Assembly: GCA_947457445.1 (NCBI GenBank)
Contig: CANGVO010000003.1
Span: 1 to 20,528 of the forward strand
Direction: 5' to 3'
Source: Actinomycetota bacterium
Lineage (GTDB): Bacteria > Actinomycetota > Actinomycetes > Nanopelagicales > Nanopelagicaceae
DNA length: 20,528 nt
Part shown: positions 14,201-20,528 of the stretch, piece by piece
How the letters are laid out: the number at the start of each line of letters is the position of its first letter
Position numbering within the stretch: the stretch's first letter is position 1
Notes under the pieces: model-generated
The model's input: the letters and a program-made list of their open reading frames with translations, nothing else
Databases searched by the model: none
Told to the model about the DNA's origin: nothing
Program-made: the position numbers and the translations under genes

Positions 14201-15103
14201 ATGTCGCATCCTTTAAATCGTGATAACCACACACAGATTCCTGCGCGCCCCGATTTAATTCGGCTAGGGGTAGGAATTATTGGAATTGGAACATCAGGGC
14301 CACTGATTGCCATGAGTTCTATGCCAGTCCTTTCACTGATTTTCTGGAGAAATTTCGGCGGGGCTCTAATGACCGCACCTTTTGCGCTTCGTCATCGCAT
14401 TGATCGAACCGGCGCAAAATGGGCAATTCTCTCAGGAGTTGTCTTGGCACTACATTTTTATGGTTTCTTCTTAGCAATGCGTATGACAACTGTTGCTGCG
14501 GGAACCGCACTTGTTGCCCTTCAACCAATTTTCGCAGCCCTATTTGTGAAATTAACAGGAGGCGATATTCCGTCTCGCGCATGGATGGGAATGTTTGTAA
14601 GTTTCGGTGGAGTATTGCTGATCTCTGGTGTTGACCTACAAATATCTCTGCGCGCTTTTCTGGGTGATTTAGCCGCGATTATTTCGGCAGCTCTTGCTGG
14701 GATGTATATGTTGATTGGTGCTCGCGCACAAAGAACTTTAGAAACCGCTACTTACACATCCATCTGCTATTTCTTTTGTGCAATTACTGCATTGCCTATG
14801 GCAATTATTGCTGGCAATGAACTTCTTAAGTTCAGTGGTCGCGAATGGTGGATCCTGCTGGGCTTAATTTTCGGTGCACAATTTTTAGGACACACAATGT
14901 TTAACTCGGTTTTAAAGCGCGTTTCTCCGGCCGTTGTCTCTTTAATTGTTTTCTTCGAAGTTCCGGTCAGTTCAATACTGGCTATATGGTGGTTGGACCA
15001 GCGGCCACCAGTGGGCGTAATTCCCGGAATCGTCTTAATTCTTTTCGGATGTGCACTAGTTGTTTTACGCACCAGACCTACTCAAGTAATGATTGAAGAG
15101 TAA
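14201..15103 (+). CDS. EamA/DMT superfamily transporter
   Basis: 300 residues, almost entirely hydrophobic after a polar 18-residue N-terminus. About ten membrane spans form two EamA repeats. The first repeat holds FWRNFGGALMTAPFAL and AAGTALVALQPIFAALFVKL. The second holds LGHTMFNSVLKRVSPAVVSLIVFFEVPVSSILAIWWL, a classic repeat ending. DMT carriers export or import small metabolites such as amino acids or nucleotide-sugar-like compounds; the substrate cannot be predicted here. It is divergent from the PRC/MgtE-like gene across 48 bases. The next gene on the same strand begins 17 bases downstream. An upstream in-frame start is less likely than ATG 14201, given the leaderless -10. Confidence 0.88.
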   Translation: MSHPLNRDNHTQIPARPDLIRLGVGIIGIGTSGPLIAMSSMPVLSLIFWRNFGGALMTAPFALRHRIDRTGAKWAILSGVVLALHFYGFFLAMRMTTVAAGTALVALQPIFAALFVKLTGGDIPSRAWMGMFVSFGGVLLISGVDLQISLRAFLGDLAAIISAALAGMYMLIGARAQRTLETATYTSICYFFCAITALPMAIIAGNELLKFSGREWWILLGLIFGAQFLGHTMFNSVLKRVSPAVVSLIVFFEVPVSSILAIWWLDQRPPVGVIPGIVLILFGCALVVLRTRPTQVMIEE

Positions 15104-15120
15104 AAACGAATGGATTTAAA

Positions 15121-15966
15121 GTGATTGATTTACATACCCACACAACCGCCAGCGACGGCACAGATTCACCCGCTGCCTTGGTAAATAAAGCGCTCTCTGC
15201 TGGAATCACAATTCTAGCGATCACAGATCACGACAGCACTGCTGGTTGGAGCGAAGCGATTACCGCACTTCGCTCGCCACTTTCTTTAGTACTTGGAGCA
15301 GAAATTTCAACGCTAACTTTGGATGGAATTAGCGTGCACATGCTTGGCTTGTTATTTGATGGTGAAAATAAAGGTATGCAAGAAATGCTGGCAGATTCTA
15401 GGGATACCCGCATTCCACGCATGCGCAAGATGATCGAGTTACTTGCGGCCGACGGGATTGATATTTCAATAGAAGATGTAATGGCTGTTACTCCAATTGG
15501 TGCGACTTTGGGAAGACCTCACTTAGCTGATGCCCTTGTCCGAAATAAAGTGGTGGCATCACGCGATGAGGCCTTTCTTGATTTGCTACATAATGACTCG
15601 AAATATTACGTAACACACGCTGCTCCGACGCCAGAAGACGCTATACGGCAGATCAATCAGGCAGGCGGCGTTGCAGTAATTGCACACCCGTTTGCATCTC
15701 GACGTGGCGAAGTTATTTCAGCAGCAACATTTAAAGATTTAGTCTCGGCTGGGTTGCATGGAATTGAAGTGAATCATCGTGATCATTCTCAAACCGAGCG
15801 TGAACAACTTAACGACATTGCAGATCAGCTTGGATTGGTAAAAACTGGGTCGAGTGATTACCACGGCCACGGTAAACTAAATGCACTGGGAGAAAATCTC
15901 ACCGATCCCGATCAATGGGTTCGTCTTGAATCTTTAGCAAGTGCCCGAAGGGTCGTAACAAAGTGA
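15121..15966 (+). CDS. PHP-domain phosphoesterase (TrpH/RNase AM-like)
   Basis: 281 residues from a GTG start that lies directly before the first metal motif. The PHP metal ligands appear in order: DLHTHT (H5, H7), D12, ITDHDS (D36, H37), GAEIS (E61), H73, RPHLA (H134), IAHPF (H189) and SSDYHGHGK (D246, H248). This is the complete set expected for a three-metal site. Characterised relatives (YciV/RNase AM) hydrolyse 3',5'-nucleotide bisphosphates and trim short RNA from the 5' end. It lacks polymerase or other fused domains. Its TGA overlaps the GTG start of marC by 4 bases (GTGA), so translation is probably coupled although the two products have no obvious functional link. Confidence 0.92.
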   Translation: MIDLHTHTTASDGTDSPAALVNKALSAGITILAITDHDSTAGWSEAITALRSPLSLVLGAEISTLTLDGISVHMLGLLFDGENKGMQEMLADSRDTRIPRMRKMIELLAADGIDISIEDVMAVTPIGATLGRPHLADALVRNKVVASRDEAFLDLLHNDSKYYVTHAAPTPEDAIRQINQAGGVAVIAHPFASRRGEVISAATFKDLVSAGLHGIEVNHRDHSQTEREQLNDIADQLGLVKTGSSDYHGHGKLNALGENLTDPDQWVRLESLASARRVVTK

Positions 15967-16580
15967 ACGTCATTGAAGTAAGCGCAGTAACATTTTCAAT
16001 CCAAGCTTTTGTAACCCTTTTGGTAATTCTTGATCCACCAGGTGCGACACCGATATTTCTTGGGCTAGTTGCCGACAAAACTAAGAAAGAACGTGTTCAG
16101 CTTGCTTGGCAAGCCGCACTGGTTTCTTTAATCGTTATTACCTTCTTCTCACTCTTTGGCAGATTGATTCTGGAATATATGAACGTTTCGATAGAAGCGT
16201 TGCAAGCCGCCGGTGGATTACTGCTTCTTTATGTTTCTCTCGAACTTTTAACAGGCCGCGATATGGGTGGGGATGAGTCGAAGGATAAAAACATTGCACT
16301 TGTTCCGCTAGGTACCCCGCTCTTGGCAGGGCCTGGAGCAATCGTGGCAACCATGATCTTCGTTCAGCAAATCCAAACTCCGGCACAGAGCATCGGCCTT
16401 ATCGCTGCAGTAGTTGCCGTGCACATAGTTATTGCAATTTCATTGATGGCTTCAACAACAATTCTGGGGATCATTAAAGATGCAGGTGTAACCCTTTTAG
16501 CCAGAATTGCCGGATTATTGCTCGCTGCAATCGCAGTTCAGATGCTTGTTGATGCCATAAAAGCATTCACTGCACAATAA
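15963..16580 (+). CDS. MarC/UPF0056 family integral membrane protein
   Basis: 205 residues from GTG 15963, overlapping the PHP gene by 4 bases. The protein has about six membrane spans. Family blocks are visible: an opening TLLVILDPPGATPIFLGL (near 18-35), the central GGLLLLYVSLELLTG, and VPLGTPLLAGPGAIVATMI (near 112-130), which is the signature re-entrant segment with Pro and Gly. The family was once linked to multiple antibiotic resistance, but that role was not upheld for E. coli MarC, and the function is unknown. Length matches the family norm. Confidence 0.92.
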   Translation: MNVIEVSAVTFSIQAFVTLLVILDPPGATPIFLGLVADKTKKERVQLAWQAALVSLIVITFFSLFGRLILEYMNVSIEALQAAGGLLLLYVSLELLTGRDMGGDESKDKNIALVPLGTPLLAGPGAIVATMIFVQQIQTPAQSIGLIAAVVAVHIVIAISLMASTTILGIIKDAGVTLLARIAGLLLAAIAVQMLVDAIKAFTAQ

Positions 16581-16589
16581 TTAAAGCTC

Positions 16590-16603
16590 AGATAAAGTTA
16601 TCT
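16590..16603. promoter_or_regulatory. Leaderless -10 (TAAAGT) inside a 6-bp inverted repeat before the MpaB-like gene
   Basis: TAAAGT (16593-16598) ends 7 bases before the ATG at 16606. The surrounding AGATAA-AG-TTATCT is a perfect 6-bp inverted repeat with a 2-base centre that covers the -10, a geometry that would let a dimeric repressor block the promoter. Alternatively it is a chance AT-rich palindrome. Confidence 0.4.
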
Positions 16604-16605
16604 TT

Positions 16606-17403
16606 ATGACTACAGATCCGCGCGGGAAATTCTCGCCCGAAACCATCGCTTGGAAAATTCATTCAGATCCAGCCATGGCAATTGGTGGAATCCGCGCGCT
16701 CTTGCAACAGGCGCTACATCCGGATGCGATGGATGGTGTGGCCAAGAATTCAAATTTTCGTGAAGATGCTTGGGGTCGATTACAACGTACGGGCGATTAT
16801 GTCTCAACAATAACTTTCGGGAGCCGTGATGAAGCAGATGCTTTAGCGGCACGAGTGCGAAAGATCCATACATCACTTGGATTAGATAACCCACATCTCT
16901 TGCTTTGGGTACACATGTCGATGGTTGATTCGTTTTTAGATGTAGCGGTTCGCTCAGGGTTATCGCTAACTCCCGAGCAACAGGATCAATATGTTGCCGA
17001 AATGGTGGTATTTGCAGAAGCGGTTGGAATTAGCGCAAACGAGGTTCCTGCTTCAGTTGCGCAGATGCAAGAGTATTTTCTAAATATCTCACCAGAACTT
17101 AGCGCCTCAGATGATGCCAAGCGCGCTGCACTCTTCTTGACTATTCCACCGCTGCCAACTGCGGTGCGCATTGCAACTCCTGCTGCTCCCGCGTGGGCTT
17201 CACTTGCATTACTCGCCGCAAGTTCGTTGCCGGCTTGGGCGAAATCTCTATACGGAACTCCGACGTTTCCTGGTCAAAATTTCGCAACTGAAATTTCATT
17301 GAAAGCTATTCGCAAAACTTTAGGCGTGATTCCAGATGCGATTTTGGCGCCACCTGTATATAAGGCTGCGCAAGAGCGATGGGGATTGGCGTTGGCTAAA
17401 TGA
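16606..17403 (+). CDS. MpaB/DUF2236 family protein (putative haem-dependent oxygenase)
   Basis: 265 residues. The opening IAWKIHSDPAMAIGGIRALLQQALHPDAM (H19, H38) is the typical DUF2236 start, followed by GDYVSTITFGSRDEADALAARVRKIH (H88) and LLLWVHMSMVDSFL (H103). It continues with an all-helical C-terminal half containing PASVAQMQEYF. The family includes latex-clearing protein Lcp, a b-type haem oxygenase, and fungal MpaB, a membrane oxygenase. Conserved histidines near the N-terminus and middle suggest metal or haem binding, but no reaction can be assigned. It has its own putative leaderless promoter, and its TGA overlaps the ATG of the ParA-like gene (ATGA), implying coupled translation. 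A hydrophobic patch near 195-210 is too short to call a membrane span with confidence. Confidence 0.85.
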   Translation: MTTDPRGKFSPETIAWKIHSDPAMAIGGIRALLQQALHPDAMDGVAKNSNFREDAWGRLQRTGDYVSTITFGSRDEADALAARVRKIHTSLGLDNPHLLLWVHMSMVDSFLDVAVRSGLSLTPEQQDQYVAEMVVFAEAVGISANEVPASVAQMQEYFLNISPELSASDDAKRAALFLTIPPLPTAVRIATPAAPAWASLALLAASSLPAWAKSLYGTPTFPGQNFATEISLKAIRKTLGVIPDAILAPPVYKAAQERWGLALAK

Positions 17404-18065
17404 AGATCATTGCTATTGCAAATCCCGCAGGTGGTACCGGCAAAACTGTTCTTTCGCATGCACTTGCCGTTGCCTTTGCTGAATTCGGCAAAAAAACTCT
17501 TCTGATAGATCTCGATTCATTTGGTTCACTCACTTTTCGCCTTGGGCTAGAAAATCCTCGAGTAACAATTACAGAGTTTATAGCAGGGGTGAAAATAACC
17601 GAAGAAAATTTAATAACTACTCCAGAGCGATTTGATTTCATTGCATCCGATTCACGATTGACGGCGAACTTAAATGAAGATGCGCTTGCTAAAGTTTTGG
17701 AGAAATTACCGAAAGAATATGACGTCGTAATATTAGATGTTGCTTCGACACTTACACCTTCACTCAGTTCAGCGCTCAATTCTTCTGATCATGTTTTCGT
17801 ACCTGTTTCACAATCTTTACATTCGCTACGAGGGCTAATTCAACTGCGAAAGATTAGTGATAAGCCAGTAACCGCGATCACTTTTGGCGCTGTTGATCCT
17901 GAAGAAATTTCACCAGTTTTGGATGTAGCAATTTTGCGAAGTGATGAAGTCGAGAACGCGGCGAGCACAAACCTGTCCGTCTTAAGTACAAATAAGAGCT
18001 CAGATGTATCAGAGAGCTACCGCAGTGCGGCATATTCGATACTTGAATTACTGGGGCTGGAGTAA
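17400..18065 (+). CDS. ParA/MinD-like P-loop ATPase lacking the signature lysine
   Basis: 221 residues. A SIMIBI-class NTPase: the Walker A region reads IANPAGGTGKT (6-16), where ParA/MinD proteins have KGGxGKT. The P-loop lysine (K15) is kept, but the signature lysine that reaches across the dimer is replaced by Ala10. The switch-like LLIDLDSFGSLTFRLGL (35-51) and DVVILDVAS near 110-118 correspond to the A' and B motifs. It is shorter than typical chromosomal ParA and has no N-terminal DNA-binding domain. No parB or parS-like site is visible nearby. It overlaps the MpaB-like gene by 4 bases and ends 6 bases from the convergent helicase gene. A role in partition is doubtful; it could position or regulate another protein. 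Confidence 0.78.
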   Translation: MKIIAIANPAGGTGKTVLSHALAVAFAEFGKKTLLIDLDSFGSLTFRLGLENPRVTITEFIAGVKITEENLITTPERFDFIASDSRLTANLNEDALAKVLEKLPKEYDVVILDVASTLTPSLSSALNSSDHVFVPVSQSLHSLRGLIQLRKISDKPVTAITFGAVDPEEISPVLDVAILRSDEVENAASTNLSVLSTNKSSDVSESYRSAAYSILELLGLE

Positions 18066-18071
18066 AAAAGA

Positions 18072-19400
18072 CTAAGAAGAAAATTTCTTGGTGCGCGTGC
18101 GGTTACGTGGAGTTTTCTCCGTAGCGGGCTTAGCTGCTTTCTCGCGTGGTTCAGACTTTTCTGTCTTTGCAATCGGTTTTTGTTTTGTGATTCGCCCATT
18201 TGAACCTGCAGGAATATTTAGCATTTGATATAGATGTTCAGAGGACGAATATGTCTCTTCTGGTTCGCCTAAGCCCAAAACAAGAGCGGTATCAATCATC
18301 TTCCAGCGAGCCAAGTCATCCCAATCAACAAAAGTTACTGATATTCCATCCGCTCCAGCACGCGCTGTACGTCCGATACGGTGCACATAAGTTTTTTCAT
18401 CTTCTGGGCATTGATAGTTGATTACATGCGTAATTCCATCGATATCGATTCCGCGCGCTGCCACATCTGTTGCAACTAAGACATCTGACTTGCCCGCCTT
18501 GAAATCATTAAGAGCTTTCTCACGCGCACTCTGACCAAGATCTCCGTGAATTGATGCTGCACGAAATCCACGTTCAGCAAGATCATCTGAAGTCTTTTGA
18601 CATGTGCGCTTAGTACGACAGAAGACGATTGTTGGGCCACGACCATCGGCTTGGAGAATTCGTGCCAGCATTTCAATTTTATCGAGTGCGTGTGCACGCA
18701 AAACATATTGCTTGATCCGAGAAACAACCGCGCCTTCATTTTCGTTATCTTGTGTGCGAATGTGTATCGGCTGATTCATGAAGCGACGCGCTAGGGCGAT
18801 AATGTCCCCTGGCATAGTTGCTGAAAACAGCATGGTTTGCGCGCGATTTGGTGTACTTGTAAATATTTTTTCGACATCCGGCAAAAAACCTAAATCGAGC
18901 ATTTCGTCAGCTTCATCTAAAACAACTCGAGAGACTTCCTTTAATTTCAATTGTCCTTGTCGATAGAGATCTAGTAATCGACCTGGTGTTCCGACAACTA
19001 TTTCTACACCGTTATCTAACGCTTCGATTTGCGGCTCAAATGCGCGACCTCCATAAACAGCCAAGGTGCGAATTCCGCGATTTCCGGTTAGTTCATCAAT
19101 ATCTTTTGTAACTTGAACACAGAGTTCACGGGTAGGAACTACTACTAAAACTTGAGGTAGCCCTTTAGCAACCAGATCGGCCCACTCGGTATCAAGTGGA
19201 GCAATAACTCTCTCGATAAGTGGAATTCCAAAAGCGAGAGTTTTACCTGTTCCAGTTTTAGCTTGACCGATTACATCACCATCGCCGAGAGCGATAGGAA
19301 GCACCATCTCTTGAATTGGGAAAGGCGAGATAAATCCATGTTCGGCGAGCGCGGCCTGCGTTTCGGGACGAAGAGGTAAATCTGCGAAAGTTATCGACAC
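18072..19400 (-). CDS. DEAD-box ATP-dependent RNA helicase (RhlE-like)
   Basis: 442 residues from GTG 19400. All DEAD-box motifs are present in order: Q motif (FPIQ, preceded by ITFADL), I AKTGTGKT, Ia PTREL, Ib GTPGRL, II DEAD, III SAT, IV IVFCRT, V ATDVAARGIDI and VI HRIGRTARAG. The core ends near residue 370. A basic low-complexity tail rich in Lys, Glu, Pro and Arg follows (about 400-442) and probably adds non-specific RNA binding. Roles in ribosome assembly or RNA turnover are typical. The GTG lies one base after the DUF3107 stop, indicating translational coupling; a longer in-frame start at 19445 inside DUF3107 is less likely. The helicase, DUF3107 and TetR order matches Rv3211-Rv3208 as I recall it. 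Confidence 0.93.
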   Translation of the reverse strand: MSITFADLPLRPETQAALAEHGFISPFPIQEMVLPIALGDGDVIGQAKTGTGKTLAFGIPLIERVIAPLDTEWADLVAKGLPQVLVVVPTRELCVQVTKDIDELTGNRGIRTLAVYGGRAFEPQIEALDNGVEIVVGTPGRLLDLYRQGQLKLKEVSRVVLDEADEMLDLGFLPDVEKIFTSTPNRAQTMLFSATMPGDIIALARRFMNQPIHIRTQDNENEGAVVSRIKQYVLRAHALDKIEMLARILQADGRGPTIVFCRTKRTCQKTSDDLAERGFRAASIHGDLGQSAREKALNDFKAGKSDVLVATDVAARGIDIDGITHVINYQCPEDEKTYVHRIGRTARAGADGISVTFVDWDDLARWKMIDTALVLGLGEPEETYSSSEHLYQMLNIPAGSNGRITKQKPIAKTEKSEPREKAAKPATEKTPRNRTRTKKFSS

Positions 19401-19401
19401 C

Positions 19402-19659
19402 TTAGAGAACGCCGAAACCAACGCGACGATCAGCGGCGACACCAATGTCGACGAAACCGATCTTGTCCGCTGCTACAACAATTTCATGGCCCCGAATATC
19501 TTGTATCGCCAGGGGAGTCTGACCAGCCAGCGCGGCTGCTACAGCAGCCTTAACTTCGGTAACAGATGTATTCGTTTCAATAACTAGTTCGCCAGCGATA
19601 TTGGCGATTGCGATGCGGACTTGAGTGCTTTGCCCAGCATCTGATTTCTTTGTACTCAT
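19402..19659 (-). CDS. DUF3107 family protein
   Basis: 85 residues. After a polar N-terminus come VRIAIANIAGELVIET, a helix SVTEVKAAVAAALAG, then RGHEIVVAADKIGFVDIG and the closing DRRVGFGVL. The ending RRVGFG is diagnostic of DUF3107, represented in M. tuberculosis by the small protein Rv3208A. The family is confined mainly to Actinomycetota and has no established function. It sits between a TetR regulator and a DEAD-box helicase, as in mycobacteria, and its stop is one base from the helicase start. TAGGAT ends 6 bases upstream of the ATG, so it probably has its own leaderless promoter rather than depending on the TetR transcript. Confidence 0.9.
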   Translation of the reverse strand: MSTKKSDAGQSTQVRIAIANIAGELVIETNTSVTEVKAAVAAALAGQTPLAIQDIRGHEIVVAADKIGFVDIGVAADRRVGFGVL

Positions 19660-19665
19660 GTGGCC

Positions 19666-19671
19666 ATCCTA
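19666..19671 (-). promoter_or_regulatory. Putative -10 (TAGGAT) of a leaderless promoter for DUF3107 and the helicase
   Basis: Minus-strand TAGGAT ends 6 bases before the ATG at 19659 within the 56-base gap after the TetR stop. No Shine-Dalgarno is seen. Confidence 0.45.
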
Positions 19672-19715
19672 TCGGCAAAAAGTGAAGTCAATCTCTCCGA
19701 ATTGAGTTGGCGATA

Positions 19716-20342
19716 TTAGCTTTCAGAGAGTGGGAAGCCAGAAATTCCACGCCACATTAAGTTTTCAACTAATTCGACGGCTTGTTGGCGGCTTAACTTG
19801 CTATCTCTTTCCAACCAATGTCGTGCGGTTACTTGCGTATATCCAATTAAGCCAACGCCGAGCAACATGGCAACTTCTTGGGGGAGTCCAGTGTCGTTGG
19901 AAATGATTGCACTCACTGCCGCTGCGCAGTCATAAGTCATTCGATTTAGTCGTTCTCGCACCTGTGGTTCAACACTCATATCACTTTCGAAAAGAAGTCG
20001 AAACGCTTCACCTTCTTTTTCAATAAATTCAAAATACGCAACAACTGTTGCATGCACGCGCTTTGAGTTATCAGGTGTTGAAGAAATAGCCTTCTGCAAA
20101 GCAAATACCAAGGAATCGATATGTAAATCAAGGACGGCTAAGTACAGATCAAGCTTTGAAGGAAAGTGTTGATATAGAACCGGCTTGCTGACATTTGCAC
20201 GGTCTGCAATCTCATCCATGGCAGCAGAGTGATATCCAGCCGCGGTAAACACTTCGAGGGCGGCGGTGAGCAAAATTGCACGACGTTCATCGCGTGGCAG
20301 GCGCGCCTTATCGCCCTTTGTGTTTACATCCAAGGTAGTCAT
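19716..20342 (-). CDS. TetR/AcrR family transcriptional regulator
   Basis: 208 residues. The N-terminal DNA-binding domain covers about 17-65: RRAILLTAALEVFTAAGYHSAAMDEIADRANVSKPVLYQHFPSKLDLYLAVL, with a helix-turn-helix at about 42-62 and the YxHFxSK block typical of the family. The helical C-terminal ligand and dimer domain contains FEFIEKEGEAFRLLFESDM. The ligand is unknown. It is placed as Rv3208 is in mycobacteria, upstream of DUF3107 and the helicase, and divergent from the MoeZ-like gene. It may act on the divergent intergenic region, where an inverted repeat is present. TACGAT ends 7 bases before the ATG, consistent with a leaderless start. Confidence 0.92.
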   Translation of the reverse strand: MTTLDVNTKGDKARLPRDERRAILLTAALEVFTAAGYHSAAMDEIADRANVSKPVLYQHFPSKLDLYLAVLDLHIDSLVFALQKAISSTPDNSKRVHATVVAYFEFIEKEGEAFRLLFESDMSVEPQVRERLNRMTYDCAAAVSAIISNDTGLPQEVAMLLGVGLIGYTQVTARHWLERDSKLSRQQAVELVENLMWRGISGFPLSES

Positions 20343-20349
20343 TGCTCAT

Positions 20350-20355
20350 ATCGTA
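20350..20355 (-). promoter_or_regulatory. Putative -10 (TACGAT) of a leaderless TetR-gene promoter
   Basis: Minus-strand TACGAT ends 7 bases before the ATG at 20342. No Shine-Dalgarno precedes the start. A TTGACC lies upstream but with a spacer of about 24 bases, too long for a standard -35. Confidence 0.5.
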
Positions 20356-20408
20356 GACGCATTTGCGCGGATAGCGAAAGGTCAATTGCAGATGAGAATG
20401 ATTTGCAG

Positions 20409-20449
20409 CGTAGGCGGTTTATCTAATTGGCGCACCTTCAATGCCTACG
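20409..20449. repeat. 7-bp inverted repeat in the TetR/moeZ divergent region
   Basis: CGTAGGC (20409-20415) and GCCTACG (20443-20449) are perfect reverse complements separated by 27 bases. The repeat lies in the 120-base gap between the TetR and MoeZ-like starts. It could be paired operator half-sites or the stem of a hairpin in a moeZ leader; the long loop makes a terminator unlikely, and chance cannot be excluded. Confidence 0.3.
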
Positions 20450-20462
20450 GCAGAATATCGCT

Positions 20463-20528
20463 ATGACGAACCAGCAAATCAAACCTCCGGCCCTAGTATC
20501 TCCAGGACCGGCGCTAACTGTTGATGAA
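20463..20528 (+). CDS. MoeZ/MoeB (ThiF-family) adenylyltransferase, N-terminal fragment
   Basis: Only 22 codons are present before the window ends: MTNQQIKPPALVSPGPALTVDE. The pattern PALVxPGPALTxDE matches the N-terminal leader of actinobacterial MoeZ-type proteins, which activate the C-terminus of sulfur-carrier proteins (for example MoaD or CysO) by adenylation and pass sulfur through a rhodanese domain. The catalytic ThiF fold would lie beyond the window, so this rests on the leader and on synteny with Rv3206c near TetR and DUF3107. In mycobacteria a DUF3152 gene separates the two; it is absent here. An in-frame TTG at 20427 is an alternative start. No clear Shine-Dalgarno is visible. Confidence 0.65.
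   Translation, partial: MTNQQIKPPALVSPGPALTVDE

Noticed and set aside
17400..18065. Chromosome or plasmid partition locus
   Set aside because: No ParB, no parS-like repeats, no replication gene, and the ATPase lacks the signature lysine; housekeeping genes surround it.
18074..18092. AAGAAAATTTCTT inverted repeat near the ParA-like/helicase junction as a terminator
   Set aside because: The arms are A/T-only apart from one pair, the loop is a single base and it lies inside the helicase coding end; it cannot form a stable terminator.

Overview
The window looks like a compact, AT-leaning actinobacterial chromosome (I estimate mid-40s % GC by eye). The gene content is typically actinobacterial: actinobacterial-type DapD, DUF3117, DUF3107, an MpaB/DUF2236 protein, a PRC-MgtE-CBS protein and a MoeZ-like start. 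The gene order resembles two Mycobacterium tuberculosis blocks as I remember them: dapD-LOG-DUF3117-O-methyltransferase-htrA-tatB-mrp-mgtE-like (Rv1201c to about Rv1232c) and rhlE-DUF3107-TetR-moeZ (about Rv3211 to Rv3206c). Low GC, very short or negative gene spacing and apparently leaderless promoters suggest a streamlined freshwater lineage such as Nanopelagicales (acI: Planktophila/Nanopelagicus). That placement is inference. I see no tRNA, rRNA, CRISPR array, insertion sequence or phage gene, and no gene-free stretch longer than about 120 bases.

Region 1 (1-5094) is a surface-polymer locus. On the minus strand are the first codons of a UDP-glucose 6-dehydrogenase and a LytR-CpsA-Psr wall-polymer ligase. 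Divergent from them on the plus strand are a GT2 glycosyltransferase, a Wzm-type ABC permease, its Wzt-type ATPase and a secreted SpoIID/LytB-domain protein. Together these supply sugar precursor, assembly, export, attachment to peptidoglycan and glycan-strand remodelling.

Region 2 (5095-9767) holds dapD (minus) back to back with a LOG-family phosphoribohydrolase (plus), then an SRPBCC protein, a tiny protein resembling sigma-70 region 4 alone, DUF3117, leucyl aminopeptidase and an O-methyltransferase-like protein that has lost a metal-ligand position.

Region 3 (9780-14152) covers envelope quality control and Fe-S assembly (htrA-tatB-mrp, plus). They converge on and overlap a minus-strand pair: a DUF1003 membrane protein and a PRC-barrel/MgtE-N/CBS protein with no channel domain.

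Region 4 (14201-18065, plus) has an EamA transporter, a PHP phosphoesterase overlapping a MarC membrane protein, and an MpaB-like protein overlapping a ParA-like ATPase that lacks the signature lysine. Region 5 (18072-20528) has a DEAD-box helicase, DUF3107 and a TetR regulator on the minus strand, and the N-terminus of a MoeZ/MoeB protein leaving the window on the plus strand.

The most striking cross-cutting signal is regulatory. At ten starts a TANNNT hexamer ends 6-8 bases before the start codon with no clear Shine-Dalgarno, which is the hallmark of leaderless transcription. I found no clear novel defence or mobile system. The best leads are the sigma-region-4 microprotein, the MpaB/ParA-like pair and the altered methyltransferase.
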